Notes: generated from the letters alone by a model not told the origin. A stretch of 33,209 nucleotides of DNA from Syntrophorhabdaceae bacterium (GCA_017992765.1 JAGOOA010000027.1:1-33209); one strand, 5' to 3'. Positions 1-7,138 are shown, counted from the stretch's first letter. Made by a program: numbers and translations.

Positions 1-1
1 G

Positions 2-529
2 AACCCGCCCTTCATCGTCTTCGTCACCGCCTACGATCAGTTCGCCATCAGGGCCTTCGAGGTGAACGCCCTTGACTACCTGCTGAAGCCCGTTGACCCC
101 GAGCGGCTGGAAGGAGCGCTGGGGCGGGCCGTATCAAAAACCTATACACCGGGAGTAACCGGAGGGTCTCTTTCCCATGCTGACCGGGTATTTCTGAACA
201 CAGGAAAGAGGAGCCTTTTTCTTCCCGTCACAAAGATCGCTGCTATTACAGCCGATAAGAACTACACAAATGTCATCGACATCAAAGGCATAAGGTACAT
301 GGTCCGGTCTTCGCTGCGAGACTGGGAGAAGCGCCTCCCGAAAGATGTCTTCGTCGTCCTCGACCGCTCCCTCATGATCAACCGCAACCACATACAGTCA
401 TGGAAGACAGAATCCCGTGGGGCGGAGGTCTTCCTTACGGGTATTCCAACTCCTTTCTACCTCGGCAGGACCGGATATCAGCGATTCAAGGAACTGGCAG
501 TAGCACCGCTTATAGAAAACAAATCCTGA
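2..529 (+). CDS. LytTR-family response regulator, C-terminal part (5' end outside window)
   Basis: This is the end of a two-component response regulator. The reading frame is already open at base 2. Its first residues contain the end of a receiver domain (the T-A-Y-D and L-L-K-P-V-D segments; the Lys of KP is the conserved receiver lysine). After a short linker comes a LytTR DNA-binding domain of about 100 residues (F-L-N-T-G-K-R-S, the I-X-A-D-K-N-Y-T-N-V strand, and R-S-S-L-R-D-W-E...F-V-V-L-D-R-S-L-M-I-N near the end). The phospho-acceptor Asp lies upstream of the window. LytTR regulators usually work with a membrane histidine kinase encoded next to them, and that partner would be outside this window. 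No terminator hairpin is obvious after the stop. Confidence 0.9.
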   Translation, partial: NPPFIVFVTAYDQFAIRAFEVNALDYLLKPVDPERLEGALGRAVSKTYTPGVTGGSLSHADRVFLNTGKRSLFLPVTKIAAITADKNYTNVIDIKGIRYMVRSSLRDWEKRLPKDVFVVLDRSLMINRNHIQSWKTESRGAEVFLTGIPTPFYLGRTGYQRFKELAVAPLIENKS

Positions 530-721
530 ATGCATTGCCTTTTAGACCGCTGATGCCATAATCGACACTTTTTTCGGTTTCCTCAGCCCATTTTGTTTGC
601 ATCATGTAAATACTCTCTATTATCATTGTTCACACAACAAATATCTTAATCTCTTCATCCCACCATGACCGGGGCACACAACATCCTTGTTACCTCATAA
701 GCCCCGGTTCTATTATTGGGG

Positions 722-912
722 CTCACGTCGCCCCCTCTCCGGGCATAAGCCCGAAGAGACTCCCCCTCTCGCGAGCCGTGCTCGCTATAGAATATTCTGC
801 TCTTCGCTCTTCTCACCTTCTCGTTTTCCGCTCTCCGCTGGTTTTATCGTCCTTCGTCCTAGCGGAGCGGACGTCCTTCGTCCTTCGGTCCTTTCCTCAC
901 GTCGCCCCCTCT
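722..912. repeat. 17-bp direct repeats bounding a CT-rich segment
   Basis: CTCACGTCGCCCCCTCT occurs identically at 722-738 and 896-912, 174 bp apart. The DNA between is strongly pyrimidine-biased, with internal TCGTCCTTCGTCCT and CGTCCTTCGTCCTTCGG motifs. It could be a degenerate repeat element or slippage product. I do not recognise a mobile-element protein in it. Confidence 0.6.
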
Positions 913-918
913 AAAAAC

Positions 919-1007
919 CAGCTTTCAGCAGACAGCTTTCAGCTAAAACAAAAAAGGCTTTATGCTGATGGCTGATAGCTGATGGCTGATGGCTGATGGC
1001 TGATGGC
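919..1007. repeat. Inverted word-repeat element (CAGCTTTC / GCTGATG array)
   Basis: The left part (919-944) repeats the word CAGCTTTCAGC. The right part (964-1007) is an array of about six 7-nt units, GCTGATG or GCTGATA. The two parts are roughly inverted relative to each other around an A-rich centre, so the transcript could fold into an imperfect hairpin. The same style of repeat appears in at least five other gaps in this window. Confidence 0.75.
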
Positions 1008-1145
1008 AACGATAACAGAAGAGAAATGTCGTTTCGTCATTTTTATTGGTTAATTGGGAACATTTTGCTTTCAATGACCTTTTGCGCTATGTAGAATCCC
1101 GTCATGGAAGCAAAAGATAAACAGTCTCCACACCCGGAGAGGGGG

Positions 1146-1238
1146 ATGCTATACAAAACATTTTCGAAGAACATCTTGGTCAGGAGGAAGGGGCATGCTA
1201 AACATTTTCGAAGAATATCCTGATAAGGAGGAAGGGGC
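1146..1238 (+). repeat. Tandem duplication covering the start region of the 80-aa gene
   Basis: Copy 1 (1146-1194) and copy 2 (1195-1238) both begin ATGCTA, continue with AACATTTTCGAAGAA-like sequence and end in AGGAGGAAGGGGC. Copy 1 has five extra bases near its start, so the two ATGs are in different frames. The AGGAGG at the end of copy 1 lies 7 nt before the ATG of copy 2 and forms the ribosome binding site of the 80-aa gene. Confidence 0.8.
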
Positions 1239-1437
1239 CTCAAGGCTGAATGTGTGCCTGAAGAGCGGTGAAAAGAGATGGGTAACCAGGCATGAGGCCA
1301 ACCTGCTCCAAAGAAACAGGCAGATAGTCTTTGTAGAGGAGATCGTGACCGAAGATATCGACACCCTTTACACCCTCTATTTCTGCAGCATAAAGAACGG
1401 GATGTTGTACGACTATTCCATACCGGGAAATTTTTGA
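1195..1437 (+). CDS. Hypothetical 80-residue protein
   Basis: I do not recognise this protein. It is small, acidic-to-neutral and likely cytoplasmic, with no signal peptide or membrane segment. A central S-G-E-K-R-W-V-T-R-H-E-A-N stretch is followed by beta-prone sequence (Q-I-V-F-V-E-E-I-V, then T-L-Y-T-L-Y-F-C). The start is supported by an AGGAGG 7 nt upstream, inside the first copy of a tandem duplication. The first 15 codons are themselves the second copy, so the N-terminus may be a recent change. A 9-bp inverted repeat (1420-1428 and 1449-1457) spans the stop codon and leads into the glycosyltransferase gene 43 bp downstream. The two genes may be co-transcribed. Confidence 0.55.
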   Translation: MLNIFEEYPDKEEGASRLNVCLKSGEKRWVTRHEANLLQRNRQIVFVEEIVTEDIDTLYTLYFCSIKNGMLYDYSIPGNF

Positions 1438-1479
1438 TCCTTTTACAATCCCGGTATCTACTGAGGATATTGTTTATAT

Positions 1480-2748
1480 TTGGACATTCTCTTTATCCAT
1501 CAGAACTTTCCCGGACAGTTCAGACACCTTGTGAACCATTTTATCTCCGCAGCGGACAACAGGGTGGTCGGCATCTGCCAGCCTCAGGCGCCGGGCATCC
1601 GGGACAAACAATTCTCTTCCGTGCTGAAGAGCGTCTATAGGCCGCACCGTAAACCCTCAGAAAGCGTTCACCCCTATCTGTTCAAGGTAGAAGATGCCGT
1701 ATTGAACGGCCAGGGGGCTGCCCGCTGTCTTATCGATCTCAAGAAAAAAGGGTTCAGGCCCGATGTAGCCTTTGCCCATATCGGCTGGGGTGAGGCGCTC
1801 TACTTCAAGGACGTCTTCCCCGATGTACCGCTCATAGGACACTGCGAGTTCTACTATCACGGGAATGGGGCCGATGTCGGCTTCGATCCTGAATTTCCCA
1901 CCACAGTAGATGACCGCATGCGGGTGCGCACATGGAACATGACCCAGCTTTTGAGCCTTGTCTCCATCGATGCCGGCGTAAGCCCGACGCTATGGCAGCG
2001 GGATCGTTACCCTTCCGAATTCCACAAAAAAATAGAGATCATCCATGAAGGCATCGATACGGAGAGCATAAAGCCTGACATTGATCAACGCCTTACGCTT
2101 CCTGACGGCGCTACGCTCACAAAGGATATGGAGGTTATTACCTATACCGCACGGGGCCTTGAGCCTTACCGGGGGTTCCACATCTTCATGAAGGGGGCGG
2201 AAGAGATATGCCGCCGCAGGCCGAGATGCCATATCGTCATTACCGGTGGCGATGAGGTGCGGTACGGCAAAAGATTGCCCGATGGCATTAGCTATCGCGA
2301 GAAATTACTGCAAGAAGCTGCTATCGATCACGGCCGCATCCATTTCATGGGCCTTGTCCCTTATGAAACCCACATCAAAACTTTACAGGTTTCCTCCGCC
2401 CATGTCTACCTCACCATCCCGTTCGTCCTCTCCTGGTCGATGATGGAGGCAATGGCCGCACAGTGCGTTATTATAGGTTCCGCGACGCCACCCGTTGAAG
2501 AGGTCATTGAGGATGGCCGGAACGGGTTGTTGTGCGATTTCTTCTCGCCTCAACAGATCGCAGACCGCGTGGATGAGGTGTTCAACGCTCCCGGCCGGAT
2601 GCACCGCCTGGGAGAGACGGCACGGCGTGACATCATCGAACGTTACAACGTAAACGACAAGCTTGCCGAATACCGGAAGCTGTGGCAAGGGTTTTTGCAG
2701 CAAGACCGGTATTATGTAAAACCCCTGAATGGTGATAATAAGGAATAG
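1480..2748 (+). CDS. GT4-family glycosyltransferase (ExpC-like)
   Basis: This is a predicted cytoplasmic GT-B retaining glycosyltransferase that moves a sugar from a nucleotide sugar to a surface polysaccharide or lipid-linked acceptor. The N-terminus reads M-D-I-L-F-I-H-Q-N-F-P-G-Q-F-R-H-L, typical of the GT4 ExpC-like group. The C-terminal half has the GT4 pattern: an A-R-G-L-E-P-Y-R-G-F strand-loop near residue 225, the F-M-G-L-V-P-Y segment, and the donor-site P-F-V-L-S-W-S-M-M-E-A-M-A followed by G-L-L-C-D-F-F-S. At 422 residues it is a normal length. The start is a TTG, because the family N-terminus begins exactly there; a GAGGAT lies 11 nt upstream. No polysaccharide cluster surrounds it, so the acceptor is unknown. 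Confidence 0.88.
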   Translation: MDILFIHQNFPGQFRHLVNHFISAADNRVVGICQPQAPGIRDKQFSSVLKSVYRPHRKPSESVHPYLFKVEDAVLNGQGAARCLIDLKKKGFRPDVAFAHIGWGEALYFKDVFPDVPLIGHCEFYYHGNGADVGFDPEFPTTVDDRMRVRTWNMTQLLSLVSIDAGVSPTLWQRDRYPSEFHKKIEIIHEGIDTESIKPDIDQRLTLPDGATLTKDMEVITYTARGLEPYRGFHIFMKGAEEICRRRPRCHIVITGGDEVRYGKRLPDGISYREKLLQEAAIDHGRIHFMGLVPYETHIKTLQVSSAHVYLTIPFVLSWSMMEAMAAQCVIIGSATPPVEEVIEDGRNGLLCDFFSPQQIADRVDEVFNAPGRMHRLGETARRDIIERYNVNDKLAEYRKLWQGFLQQDRYYVKPLNGDNKE

Positions 2749-2752
2749 TAAT

Positions 2753-3436
2753 ATGCTATTTCGCAGGACAATATCCGGTTTGATCCGCATGATAGCAATA
2801 CATCAATGCCGGGCAACCATCGTCGCGATCGCCGTCAGTTTGTCTGTATGCGTCCCCCATGCAACGGCAGATGAAAACTGGGAGTTCGTCGTATGGACGG
2901 CTGAAGAGGACCACTGGTACACAGGTCCCACAATATCCTACGGATCGAGGGGACGCATACAGAGTACCAAGACATTGCTCAAGTTCGTACCGAGAAAAGG
3001 AAGCTCAACACACCTGAACATCAAGAGATTGCTCCTGCAGGACGGGCTAGACCCTGAACGATTTGAGTATTTTGTGGAAACGGCAGATATTGATTGCAGG
3101 ACCGGGACCTTTTCTATTGCACGGGTAATATTCTACGACAGTGACGACAATATCTTTTGCGATACCCTGTTTCAACAGCCGAAGCAATACACAGCCACAC
3201 CCGGCAGTCCTTACAGGGTAATAGCCGATCATCTATGCGGCCGCGGCAGTTCCACCTTTTCAATAGCAAGAAACCTGCGCTTCATATTGACCCCCGAAGA
3301 AAAACCACCTATCGTGCCATCTTCCCGGATGACCCTGTGGCACGGTATGATGATAGGGATAGGATTTCGCTTCACCGCCTGCCCGACTGCCTGTGCGGCT
3401 ATTTCGTATCCCAGCTGCTTTCCCACCCAAAGGTAG
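2753..3436 (+). CDS. Secreted protein resembling surface-adhesin protein E domain, with antisense-encoded tail
   Basis: I chose ATG 2753 because AAGGA lies 8 nt upstream. The first 45 or so residues form a long signal peptide: a basic n-region, a hydrophobic core (A-T-I-V-A-I-A-V-S-L) and an A-T-A cleavage site before D-E-N-W-E-F. The mature part (W-Y-T-G-P-T-I-S, an I-D-C strand, V-I-F-Y-D-S-D-D-N, and a final P-G-S-P-Y-R-V-I-A-D-H-L-C-G) matches the layout of small surface-adhesin-E-type domains, which normally end at that last Cys (codon at 3236). The frame nevertheless continues for about 65 more codons, antisense to the last third of ogt. That tail looks non-native, so the true stop may have been lost. 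Function is unknown; periplasmic or surface location is inferred. Confidence 0.6.
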   Translation: MLFRRTISGLIRMIAIHQCRATIVAIAVSLSVCVPHATADENWEFVVWTAEEDHWYTGPTISYGSRGRIQSTKTLLKFVPRKGSSTHLNIKRLLLQDGLDPERFEYFVETADIDCRTGTFSIARVIFYDSDDNIFCDTLFQQPKQYTATPGSPYRVIADHLCGRGSSTFSIARNLRFILTPEEKPPIVPSSRMTLWHGMMIGIGFRFTACPTACAAISYPSCFPTQR

Positions 3437-3771
3437 CTTCTCACCTCACCGTACGGGATACCCTGCAGCACCCGGAGCACCTTCTGTGTGAACGGCGTCT
3501 CTGCCGAAACATCGACGGGGATATCAAAATCAACCTTCTGGCCTCTCAGATACCTGTCGAGAAGAAGGCGTACCCTGTTAAAAGGTTTCCCCGTCCTCGC
3601 TGCCTGCGGATACCGTACATTCATCAGCCGGGCGAGCCTGTATTCGTCTTCCTGTGTCATTTTAAGGGCAACGAGCCGCCCGTCCTTCGCAATAAGGCTC
3701 AAGGTGCCGATGGACGATTCGTAGATGTCATATTCTATGAGGGCCAATTTGACATACCTCGATGGGTTCAC
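3229..3771 (-). CDS. ogt: Methylated-DNA--[protein]-cysteine S-methyltransferase
   Basis: This is a suicidal DNA-repair protein that transfers the alkyl group of O6-alkylguanine to its own cysteine. The signature P-C-H-R-V is present (acceptor Cys about residue 144), preceded by N-P-I-P-I-I-I and followed by G-T-I-G-G-F-S-S-G and K-R-R-F-L-A-I-E. The DNA-binding helix segment I-P-Y-G-E-V-R-S-Y is at about 105-113. Length (180) is normal. The start is uncertain: GTG 3771 has no visible Shine-Dalgarno, while an in-frame TTG at 3747 has GAGG 9 nt upstream. The 3' end overlaps the convergent secreted-protein gene by 208 bp. The promoter of the divergent hydrolase gene overlaps this gene's first codons. 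Confidence 0.93.
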   Translation of the reverse strand: MNPSRYVKLALIEYDIYESSIGTLSLIAKDGRLVALKMTQEDEYRLARLMNVRYPQAARTGKPFNRVRLLLDRYLRGQKVDFDIPVDVSAETPFTQKVLRVLQGIPYGEVRSYLWVGKQLGYEIAAQAVGQAVKRNPIPIIIPCHRVIREDGTIGGFSSGVNMKRRFLAIEKVELPRPHR

Positions 3772-3777
3772 TACAAT
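3749..3777 (+). promoter_or_regulatory. Sigma-70 promoter for the MBL-fold hydrolase gene
   Basis: TTGACA (3749-3754) and TACAAT (3772-3777) are separated by exactly 17 bp, close to the housekeeping consensus. Transcription would begin near 3784, giving a leader of about 33 nt with GGAAGGGG before ATG 3817. The -35 box lies inside the start of ogt on the other strand, so the two divergent genes could interfere. Confidence 0.7.
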
Positions 3778-3816
3778 AGTACAGTTTTTCTGAGACTACC
3801 ACGGAAGGGGCATGGA

Positions 3817-4581
3817 ATGGAAGGCTTTATTAAGTTCTTCGGGACCGGCGGTGCACGGTTCGTTGTCTCGAAGCAGCTGCGGGCAACAGGAGGTCTCTGG
3901 CTCCATTATAAAGAAACGAACCTCTATATCGATCCCGGCCCTGGCGCCCTGGTACGCGTCCATGCAACAAAGGAACGACCCGATCTCGCCGGCCTTGACG
4001 GCATCATACTCACCCACAAGCATCTCGACCACGCAAATGACGTGAATGTCCTCATTGAGGCCATGACCGAGGGCGGCTTTAAAAAGCGGGGGATACTTTT
4101 CTGCCCGAAAGATGCTGTTGGAGAGGACGCTGTTGTGTTCCAATACGTCCGCCGTCATCTTCAGGCAATCACCTTGCTTCAAGAAAAAGGACGATACACG
4201 ATTAAGGATATCTCCTTCAGCACGCCGGTCCGGCATCGCCACCCGGTGGAGACGTACGGGCTTATCTTTCACCTCAACAAGACCATCGGGCTTATCGCCG
4301 ACACGAAGTTCTTCGACGGCCTTCCGGACCACTACCACGCGGATTGCCTCATCATCAACGTCCTCAGGACGGAGCCTCTGGGAAGCTACGATCATATTGA
4401 ACACCTCGCCCTTGAAGACGCACGAAAGATCATCCTGCAGGCAAGGCCGCAGACGGCGATACTCACCCATTTCGGCATGAACATGATCAAGAAGAAGCCG
4501 CACCTGCTTGCGCAGAAGCTCCGGGCGGAAACCGGCGTGGAGGTCATTGCCGCCCGGGACGGCATGAAGTGGGAATTTTAG
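3817..4581 (+). CDS. Metallo-beta-lactamase-fold hydrolase
   Basis: This is a cytoplasmic metal-dependent hydrolase of the MBL superfamily, 254 residues. The zinc motif H-x-H-x-D-H appears as T-H-K-H-L-D-H about 67 residues in. Later metal-ligand candidates are the R-H-R-H-P segment, I-A-D-T-K-F and T-H-F-G-M near the end. The N-terminus (F-G-T-G-G-A-R) is typical of RNase Z or PhnP-like and other nucleic-acid or phosphoester MBL proteins. The substrate cannot be told from sequence. ATG 3817 is chosen because it starts the conserved F-I-K-F-F-G-T-G-G and has GGAAGGGG 6 nt upstream. The same frame is open far upstream through the antisense of ogt, which I regard as chance. Confidence 0.88.
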   Translation: MEGFIKFFGTGGARFVVSKQLRATGGLWLHYKETNLYIDPGPGALVRVHATKERPDLAGLDGIILTHKHLDHANDVNVLIEAMTEGGFKKRGILFCPKDAVGEDAVVFQYVRRHLQAITLLQEKGRYTIKDISFSTPVRHRHPVETYGLIFHLNKTIGLIADTKFFDGLPDHYHADCLIINVLRTEPLGSYDHIEHLALEDARKIILQARPQTAILTHFGMNMIKKKPHLLAQKLRAETGVEVIAARDGMKWEF

Positions 4582-4756
4582 TACGGCAGTAGCCCACAGT
4601 TCACAGCGCAAGCAAAAAACGTATAGCGCATGTTAAATTCTAATATCGAATCTCTAAACCCTAAACAAATCCGAATGTTCAAAATTCAAAACGTAAGAAA
4701 AAATATATCTGTTTCAGACATTTGATATTACGTAGAAAATAACCTGAGCCTAATGA

Positions 4757-4908
4757 GAGTATGGCATAGGGATATCCCGGAGCAAACCGTCGTGAGGCGA
4801 GGAAGCTCGGTCTTTTGCGAAGCAAAAGTTCCGAAGCCGAACGCGAGCGAATGTAGCCGCAGGAGCTTAAATGAGCGTGTTTGCGGGGGATGTCCCTATG
4901 CCATACTC
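4757..4908. repeat. 152-bp element with ~30-bp terminal inverted repeats
   Basis: The left arm (4757-4787) and right arm (4879-4908) begin with GAGTATGGCATAGGGA on opposite strands and match over about 26 of 30 positions, ending in GCAAAC. The 91-nt centre has its own hairpin (CTTTTGC, GAA loop, GCAAAAG at 4812-4828, extended by CGG/CCG and GCT/AGC pairs). The structure suits a transposase-less miniature element or a structured RNA. I see no clear target-site duplication and no second copy in this window. Confidence 0.75.
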
Positions 4909-4956
4909 ATCCTTGTGAAGTACGGTCCTGAATGCATCATTTTCATTCTTCGAGGG

Positions 4957-4975
4957 TGCCGCGCGTTGCGCGGCA
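4957..4975. repeat. GC-rich perfect hairpin downstream of the histidine kinase gene
   Basis: TGCCGCGC and GCGCGGCA pair perfectly around a GTT loop. It lies about 50 bp after the kinase stop codon on the minus strand and could help end that transcript, but no T-run follows it on either strand, so it may simply be a repeat. Confidence 0.5.
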
Positions 4976-5025
4976 TGGGCAATTGTTTAGAGTTTGGTGC
5001 TTAGAAATTCGTGCTTGATCAGATA

Positions 5026-5913
5026 TCAGGATATTGATGAATGCAGCGGCATGACGAGCTTGAACGTGCTGCCCTGGCCGGGAGCGGACTCGACGGTAAT
5101 ATCCCCTTCGTTTGCCTTCATGAGTTTTTTGCAAAGCGAGAGGCCGAGGCCTGTGCCCTCGCCTTTTTGCTTGGTGGTAAAAAAAGGGTCGAATATCTTT
5201 CCCATGTTTTCCTGTTCGATCCCGCCCCCGCTATCGCTTACAGAGATGTAAACATTCCCATCTTCGACCCCGGACCGGATGCGTATCGTGCCTCCCTGCG
5301 GCATTGATTGCGCTGCATTTATGATAATATTCACCAGCGCCTGCTGTACGTGGATCTTGTCGACCACAACCGGCGGAACATTCTCTCCCTTTTCTACAGA
5401 AACCTCTATGTTCTTAAACCTTGTCAGGTGGTGCTCCATAAAAAGGACCGTATCGTCGATGATCCCGTCAGCCTCGACGCGCTCCTTTCTGGGCACGTCC
5501 ATCCTCGAATACTCCAGAAGTTTCATCAAAACCGTTGACAGCCTTTCTGCCTCTTTTTCGATAAGCCTTGCGTATCTTTCGACCCTTTCTCTATCCTCGG
5601 TCTTTAGTATCCTCCCGGCAAACCCCTGTATAGAGACCAGGGGGTTTTTGATCTCGTGGGCGATGGAGCCGGCGAGCTCGCCGAGGGCAGACAGCTTGTT
5701 TGCCCTCACAAGCTCTTCTTCGAAGGCCTTTATCCTGTCGTCGCGCAGCTTCAGGTCCTGCAGTTTCGCCTTCAGCACCTCGTAGATGTCGCTCAGCTCC
5801 CTGATATTGGCCTCAAGAAGCTTGCTGCGCGCGAGCGATAAGCTTTTCGCCTCTTCGAGGGCTACCTCGAGCTCACGCTTCTGCTGCTCCAGCATTTTTA
5901 TCTTCGATGCCAT
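5026..5913 (-). CDS. Soluble histidine kinase with N-terminal coiled coil
   Basis: This is a sensor-kinase core without membrane segments. Residues 1-75 (from ATG 5913) are charged and heptad-like, so probably a coiled coil. The H box follows (S-I-A-H-E-I-K-N-P-L, phospho-His about residue 86). The ATPase domain has the N box N-I-I-I-N-A-A-Q-S-M, G1 D-S-G-G-G-I, F box F-D-P-F-F-T-T-K and G2 G-T-G-L-G-L-S-L. All catalytic boxes are intact. There is no PAS, GAF or periplasmic sensor. The ATG sits 2 nt after the stop of the V4R gene, so the two are probably translationally coupled and V4R may supply the signal. No response regulator is adjacent; the partner is unknown. Confidence 0.92.
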   Translation of the reverse strand: MASKIKMLEQQKRELEVALEEAKSLSLARSKLLEANIRELSDIYEVLKAKLQDLKLRDDRIKAFEEELVRANKLSALGELAGSIAHEIKNPLVSIQGFAGRILKTEDRERVERYARLIEKEAERLSTVLMKLLEYSRMDVPRKERVEADGIIDDTVLFMEHHLTRFKNIEVSVEKGENVPPVVVDKIHVQQALVNIIINAAQSMPQGGTIRIRSGVEDGNVYISVSDSGGGIEQENMGKIFDPFFTTKQKGEGTGLGLSLCKKLMKANEGDITVESAPGQGSTFKLVMPLHSSIS

Positions 5914-5915
5914 GA

Positions 5916-6365
5916 TCAATACAGGAATATCTCAAATTCACAATAATTGTATCCGACAGACCAGCTTTTTGTCTGGGTTGACCTTGTCTTCTTTTTGAAG
6001 ATCGTTTCGAAAAGGCCTGCGATGATCCCGCTTTCCATATCGCAGAACATCTCCCCGGTATAGCCAAAACCCGCACAGGTGATGCATTCATGCAATTTGA
6101 CGATCATGTGCCCTTCATCTATGGTTTCAACCTCCGCTATCCCCACCTTCAGCTCTTCCATCTTCTTTTTGAAATCTTCGAGGTCCGCAGCGCCCACCAT
6201 ATTCCCCACATTTTTTCCCATCATGTATAACGTTGCCCCCGATGTTTCGCCGAGGAGCTTTCTGATCCCAATGATCCTCAATATCCTGAAAAGGAGCAGC
6301 GGAACATCTTCGCCGAGTCGTGGCCTTACAATGTTCTTTAATTCATCGATGGAGTATTCTTTCAT
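5916..6365 (-). CDS. V4R-domain small-molecule-binding protein
   Basis: This 149-residue protein resembles the V4R (4-vinyl reductase) domain, a fold that binds small ligands and forms sensor modules in regulators such as XylR/DmpR. The C-terminal half carries the family's cysteine pattern: E-C-I-T-C (Cys 94, 97), F-C-D-M-E-S-G (Cys 108) and Y-N-Y-C-E-F-E-I (Cys 142), which in relatives can bind zinc. The N-terminal half is helical (L-L-L-F-R-I-L-R-I-I-G). Its start overlaps the stop of the phosphatase gene by 4 nt (ATGA) and it is followed at once by the histidine kinase, so the three form an operon. I infer that it senses a hydrophobic or aromatic ligand for that kinase; the ligand is unknown. 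Confidence 0.8.
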   Translation of the reverse strand: MKEYSIDELKNIVRPRLGEDVPLLLFRILRIIGIRKLLGETSGATLYMMGKNVGNMVGAADLEDFKKKMEELKVGIAEVETIDEGHMIVKLHECITCAGFGYTGEMFCDMESGIIAGLFETIFKKKTRSTQTKSWSVGYNYCEFEIFLY

Positions 6366-7138
6366 GTCTCCTCCTGCAAAACGCCCAGCAGCGCGTCGTG
6401 GACATTGCCGTTGGATGCGACAATATCATCCTCATAGATGTTGAACTGCCCGCCGCTGAAATTAGAAACGGTTCCGCCGGCCTCTTCCACCATGAGGCAG
6501 CCCGCCGCGGTATCCCATGGGTTGAGCCTCAACTCCCAGAAACCATCGAACCTCCCGCAGGCAACGTAAGAAAGGTTCAGCGCAGCAGACCCGTCGCGCC
6601 GTATTGCCTGTGCCTTATAGAGAAATTTTATAAAGTTGTTGATGTTGTTGTTCCTTGTTGTCGGGAGGTCGTAGGGAAAACCGGTGCTCAGCAAGGCGCC
6701 TTTCAGGATTTTCACATTCGATACAAAGATCCTCTTGTTGTTCAGGTATGCCCCTTCCCCTTTCCGGCAGGTAAATAGCTCTTTAAAGATGGGGTTATAC
6801 ACCACGCCGTATTCGATAACACCAGATTCTTCATAGGCAATGGAGGTACAGAAAAAGGGGTAGCCGTGGGCGTAATTCGTTGTGCCGTCGAGGGGGTCTA
6901 CGATCCACCTGCCTCCCTTGCCGTCAAAGCGGTTCACCTTTTCCTCTGCGATGACCTCGTCATCAGGAAACCTCTCCCTGATGAGTTCTATGATCCGCTC
7001 CTGACAGGCAATATCGACATCGGTCACCAGGTTGATCTCGCCTTTATGGCGTATACCGAACCGCTTCTGATAATACCTGCGCTGTATCTTGCCCGATTCA
7101 AGGGCGCATCGTACCATAAACTCAAGTCGCTCATCCAT
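6362..7138 (-). CDS. suhB: Inositol monophosphatase family protein
   Basis: This is a magnesium-dependent phosphatase of the IMPase/SuhB/FIG superfamily, 258 residues from ATG 7138. Metal and catalytic motifs are intact: V-T-D-V-D near residue 38, A-E-E-K, W-I-V-D-P-L-D-G-T-T-N-Y and, later, N-P-W-D-T-A-A-G-C-L-M-V-E-E-A-G-G. The family hydrolyses inositol-1-phosphate or other sugar phosphates and sometimes has regulatory roles; the true substrate is not readable. ATG 7138 fits family length better than the in-frame TTG at 7174; a GGGAG lies rather far upstream. It heads the operon with the V4R protein and histidine kinase, an unusual partnership. Confidence 0.9.
   Translation of the reverse strand: MDERLEFMVRCALESGKIQRRYYQKRFGIRHKGEINLVTDVDIACQERIIELIRERFPDDEVIAEEKVNRFDGKGGRWIVDPLDGTTNYAHGYPFFCTSIAYEESGVIEYGVVYNPIFKELFTCRKGEGAYLNNKRIFVSNVKILKGALLSTGFPYDLPTTRNNNINNFIKFLYKAQAIRRDGSAALNLSYVACGRFDGFWELRLNPWDTAAGCLMVEEAGGTVSNFSGGQFNIYEDDIVASNGNVHDALLGVLQEET

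Larger units (their letters stand above)
530..1194. other. Gene-free, repeat-rich 665-bp gap
   Basis: I see no convincing gene here; the short open frames are biased and overlap repeats. The stretch holds an 8-bp inverted repeat (ACCGGGGC at 668-675 and GCCCCGGT at 701-708), a 17-bp direct repeat at 722-738 and 896-912, pyrimidine-rich sequence between those copies, a GCTGATG word array (919-1007), and from 1146 the first copy of a duplicated segment that abuts the next gene. Confidence 0.7.
4582..5025. other. Gene-free 444-bp gap with several repeats
   Basis: There is no supported gene. The gap holds an A-rich word-repeat stretch (about 4636-4692, words such as CTAAACCCTAAAC and TTCAAAATTCAAAAC), a 152-bp inverted-repeat element (4757-4908) and a GC-rich hairpin (4957-4975). 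The 83-codon open frame that crosses it is just the inverted-repeat element read through. Confidence 0.75.

Noticed and set aside
687-975. Two short open frames in the first gap
   Set aside because: They are Ser/Arg/Pro/Leu-biased products of the CT-rich repeat, with no start signal.
919-1007. A CRISPR array at the GCTGATG repeats
   Set aside because: Units are only 7 nt with no unique spacers, and no cas gene is near.
3157-3816. Long N-terminal extension of the MBL-fold hydrolase through the ogt region
   Set aside because: It is antisense to a clear ogt gene, has no family similarity, and a good promoter and ribosome binding site lie just before ATG 3817.
3796-4611. 271-codon minus-strand open frame opposite the MBL-fold gene
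   Set aside because: The plus-strand gene has the metal motif and a start signal; the minus frame has nothing recognisable.
4753-5004. 83-codon open frame in the gap after the MBL-fold gene
   Set aside because: It is the inverted-repeat element read through; it has no ribosome binding site and no protein-like pattern.
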